A stretch of DNA of 5,888 nt from positions 1-5,888 of the forward strand of contig JAVBYB010000147.1 in assembly GCA_030824255.1 (NCBI GenBank), written 5' to 3'. A program made the translations under genes and the position numbers. The notes under the pieces are model-generated. The model worked only from the letters and a program-made list of their open reading frames with translations. It had not been told where the DNA came from and searched no databases. Shown here piece after piece: positions 5,231 to 5,888 of this stretch (its first letter is position 1; each line of letters opens with the position of its first letter). This DNA comes from a bacterium. Its GTDB lineage: Bacteria; Pseudomonadota; Alphaproteobacteria; Caulobacterales; Hyphomonadaceae.

Positions 5231-5635
5231 TCACGGGACGACTTGAGACACGACCTCCTTGGTCGCCGTGTCCTCGATCCAGGCAGTCCAGGACTGGCCG
5301 CTGCCCGCCTTGGCCTTGATCTCGTAGGTGCGACCGGCCTTGGCATCGAACGACAGCATGATCGGCACAGAGCTGTATTCCAGGCCTCCGCCGTCGATAC
5401 CGTTCACCCAGTGGATGCCGAGCGTGTGGGGCCCCGGCAGGAAATCCAACCGCAGGAGGTCGCCGATGCCGCGAAAATTGCCGTCAACGGAATTGACTGT
5501 CAGCGGCGCGCCTTCAGCCTTCGTGACGATTGCGATCTCGCTCGGCTGCCTGTCCGGGCCTGAATACTGTTTGGTTGACGAGCAAGCGCTCAGGGCAAGT
5601 CCCAGCACGACCCCGATCACCAGTTTCAAACGCAC
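5231..5635 (-). CDS. Small PEGA-like lipoprotein of unknown function
   Basis: I take the GTG at 5635 as start, giving 134 residues. GGAGGGG (5641-5647) is 5 bases upstream, and the signal peptide then begins directly (MRLKLVIGVVLGLALSAC). An in-frame ATG at 5692 would put 19 unrelated residues before it and is less likely. The lipobox LSAC (15-18) predicts lipid anchoring at Cys18. The mature region reads as a beta-rich domain. It has a VDGNFRG element, then LPGPHTLGIHW, a YSSVPIMLSFDAKAGRTYEIKAKAG strand pair given here only in outline, and a WTAWIEDTATKEVV end. The order 'VDG... LPGPH... AGxxY.. I.D' is common in small PEGA-like envelope lipoproteins. No catalytic residues are evident. The 5636-5728 gap upstream must hold its promoter, but I see no convincing hexamers there. 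Confidence 0.85.
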   Translation of the reverse strand: MRLKLVIGVVLGLALSACSSTKQYSGPDRQPSEIAIVTKAEGAPLTVNSVDGNFRGIGDLLRLDFLPGPHTLGIHWVNGIDGGGLEYSSVPIMLSFDAKAGRTYEIKAKAGSGQSWTAWIEDTATKEVVSQVVP

Positions 5636-5640
5636 GACGT

Positions 5641-5663
5641 CCCCTCCCCCGAAAAGATCGGGG
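5641..5663 (-). promoter_or_regulatory. Ribosome binding site and adjoining hairpin of the lipoprotein gene
   Basis: On the minus strand CCCCGA (5658-5663) pairs with TCGGGG (5647-5652) around a 5-base loop. The 3' arm runs straight into GGAGGGG (5641-5647), the ribosome site 5 bases before the GTG start. The ribosome site fixes the start choice. The hairpin touches but does not cover it, so a regulatory role is uncertain. Confidence 0.45.
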
Positions 5664-5728
5664 CGCCGTAGCAAATCGCAGATGGCGGGCAAGCCAGTGT
5701 CGCCATGGCGGAAACAAACCGCGCGCGC

Positions 5729-5888
5729 CTACCCGAAGCGCTTCACGCTCCGCACATCGCCCGCGATCGGGCGAATGCGATCGACAGCCTGCATCAGCGG
5801 CTCGACCTCGCAATGCATGTCCCGCGCGCTGGAATGCAGCAGCAGGGTCGGCGAGCACATGATCCCCACATGCCCCTTCCAGAACACG
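5729..5888 (-). CDS. NlpC/P60-family cell-wall hydrolase, C-terminal part
   Basis: The minus strand is open from the right edge to TAG at 5729-5731 and encodes 52 complete codons; the 5' part lies beyond the window. The visible protein begins VFWKGHVGIM and continues TLLLHSS, then EVEPLMQAVDRI, and ends VRSVKRFG. This matches the end of NlpC/P60 (C40) peptidases of the SH3-plus-NlpC type common in alphaproteobacteria, where the segment is usually close to 'VFWKGHVGIM ... LLHANAHHM ... IEPL ... I'. The His in KGHVGI should be the catalytic histidine; the cysteine nucleophile is upstream and unseen. Such enzymes cut peptide stems of peptidoglycan or related dipeptides. HSSARDMHCEVEPL replaces the usual HANAHHM-type stretch, a modest departure. 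The stop is 93 bases before the start of the lipoprotein on the same strand. Confidence 0.88.
   Translation of the reverse strand, partial: VFWKGHVGIMCSPTLLLHSSARDMHCEVEPLMQAVDRIRPIAGDVRSVKRFG

Overview
The window reads as a GC-rich alphaproteobacterial chromosome segment. The ETF pair, the DUF2177-type membrane protein, the NlpC/P60 C-terminus and two kinds of intergenic palindrome all fit that group. A Caulobacterales/Hyphomonadales-like host is my inference; no rRNA or other marker is present to prove it. I see no tRNA, rRNA, CRISPR array, transposase or phage gene.

Layout from left to right. (1) Bases 1-1224 hold the 3' end of etfB and all of etfA, a two-gene electron-transfer flavoprotein operon that ends in a strong intrinsic terminator (1247-1275). 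(2) Bases 1349-2788 encode a lipid-anchored M20-family zinc peptidase. A small, more A/T-rich lipoprotein gene of unknown role (2772-3272) overlaps its end. (3) Bases 3273-3463 separate two convergent genes and carry a 131-bp REP/BIME-like double palindrome. (4) A small secreted protein of unknown function (3464-3853, minus strand) is divergent from a two-gene unit: a four-helix membrane protein (3998-4417) and a 70-residue XRE-type repressor (4421-4633). The gap between them holds a 24-bp inverted repeat whose spacer contains a perfect minus-strand TATAAT. (5) A DUF2177-type membrane protein (4634-5038, minus) has its stop codon directly against that of the XRE gene. (6) Bases 5039-5230 contain a second, unrelated palindromic element. 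(7) A PEGA-like small lipoprotein (5231-5635, minus) follows, then the last 52 codons of an NlpC/P60 cell-wall hydrolase (5729-5888, minus).

How the genes work together. ETF alpha and beta form one FAD-containing heterodimer that passes electrons from acyl-CoA and related dehydrogenases to ETF:quinone oxidoreductase. The membrane protein and XRE regulator are probably one regulatory unit, and the inverted repeat upstream is the obvious candidate operator. The remaining genes look like separate envelope functions: lipoproteins, a peptidase and a wall hydrolase. I do not see a clearly new defence or biosynthetic system. The most interesting signals are non-coding: the two palindromic elements, one with compensatory hairpin divergence, and the divergent operator/promoter.
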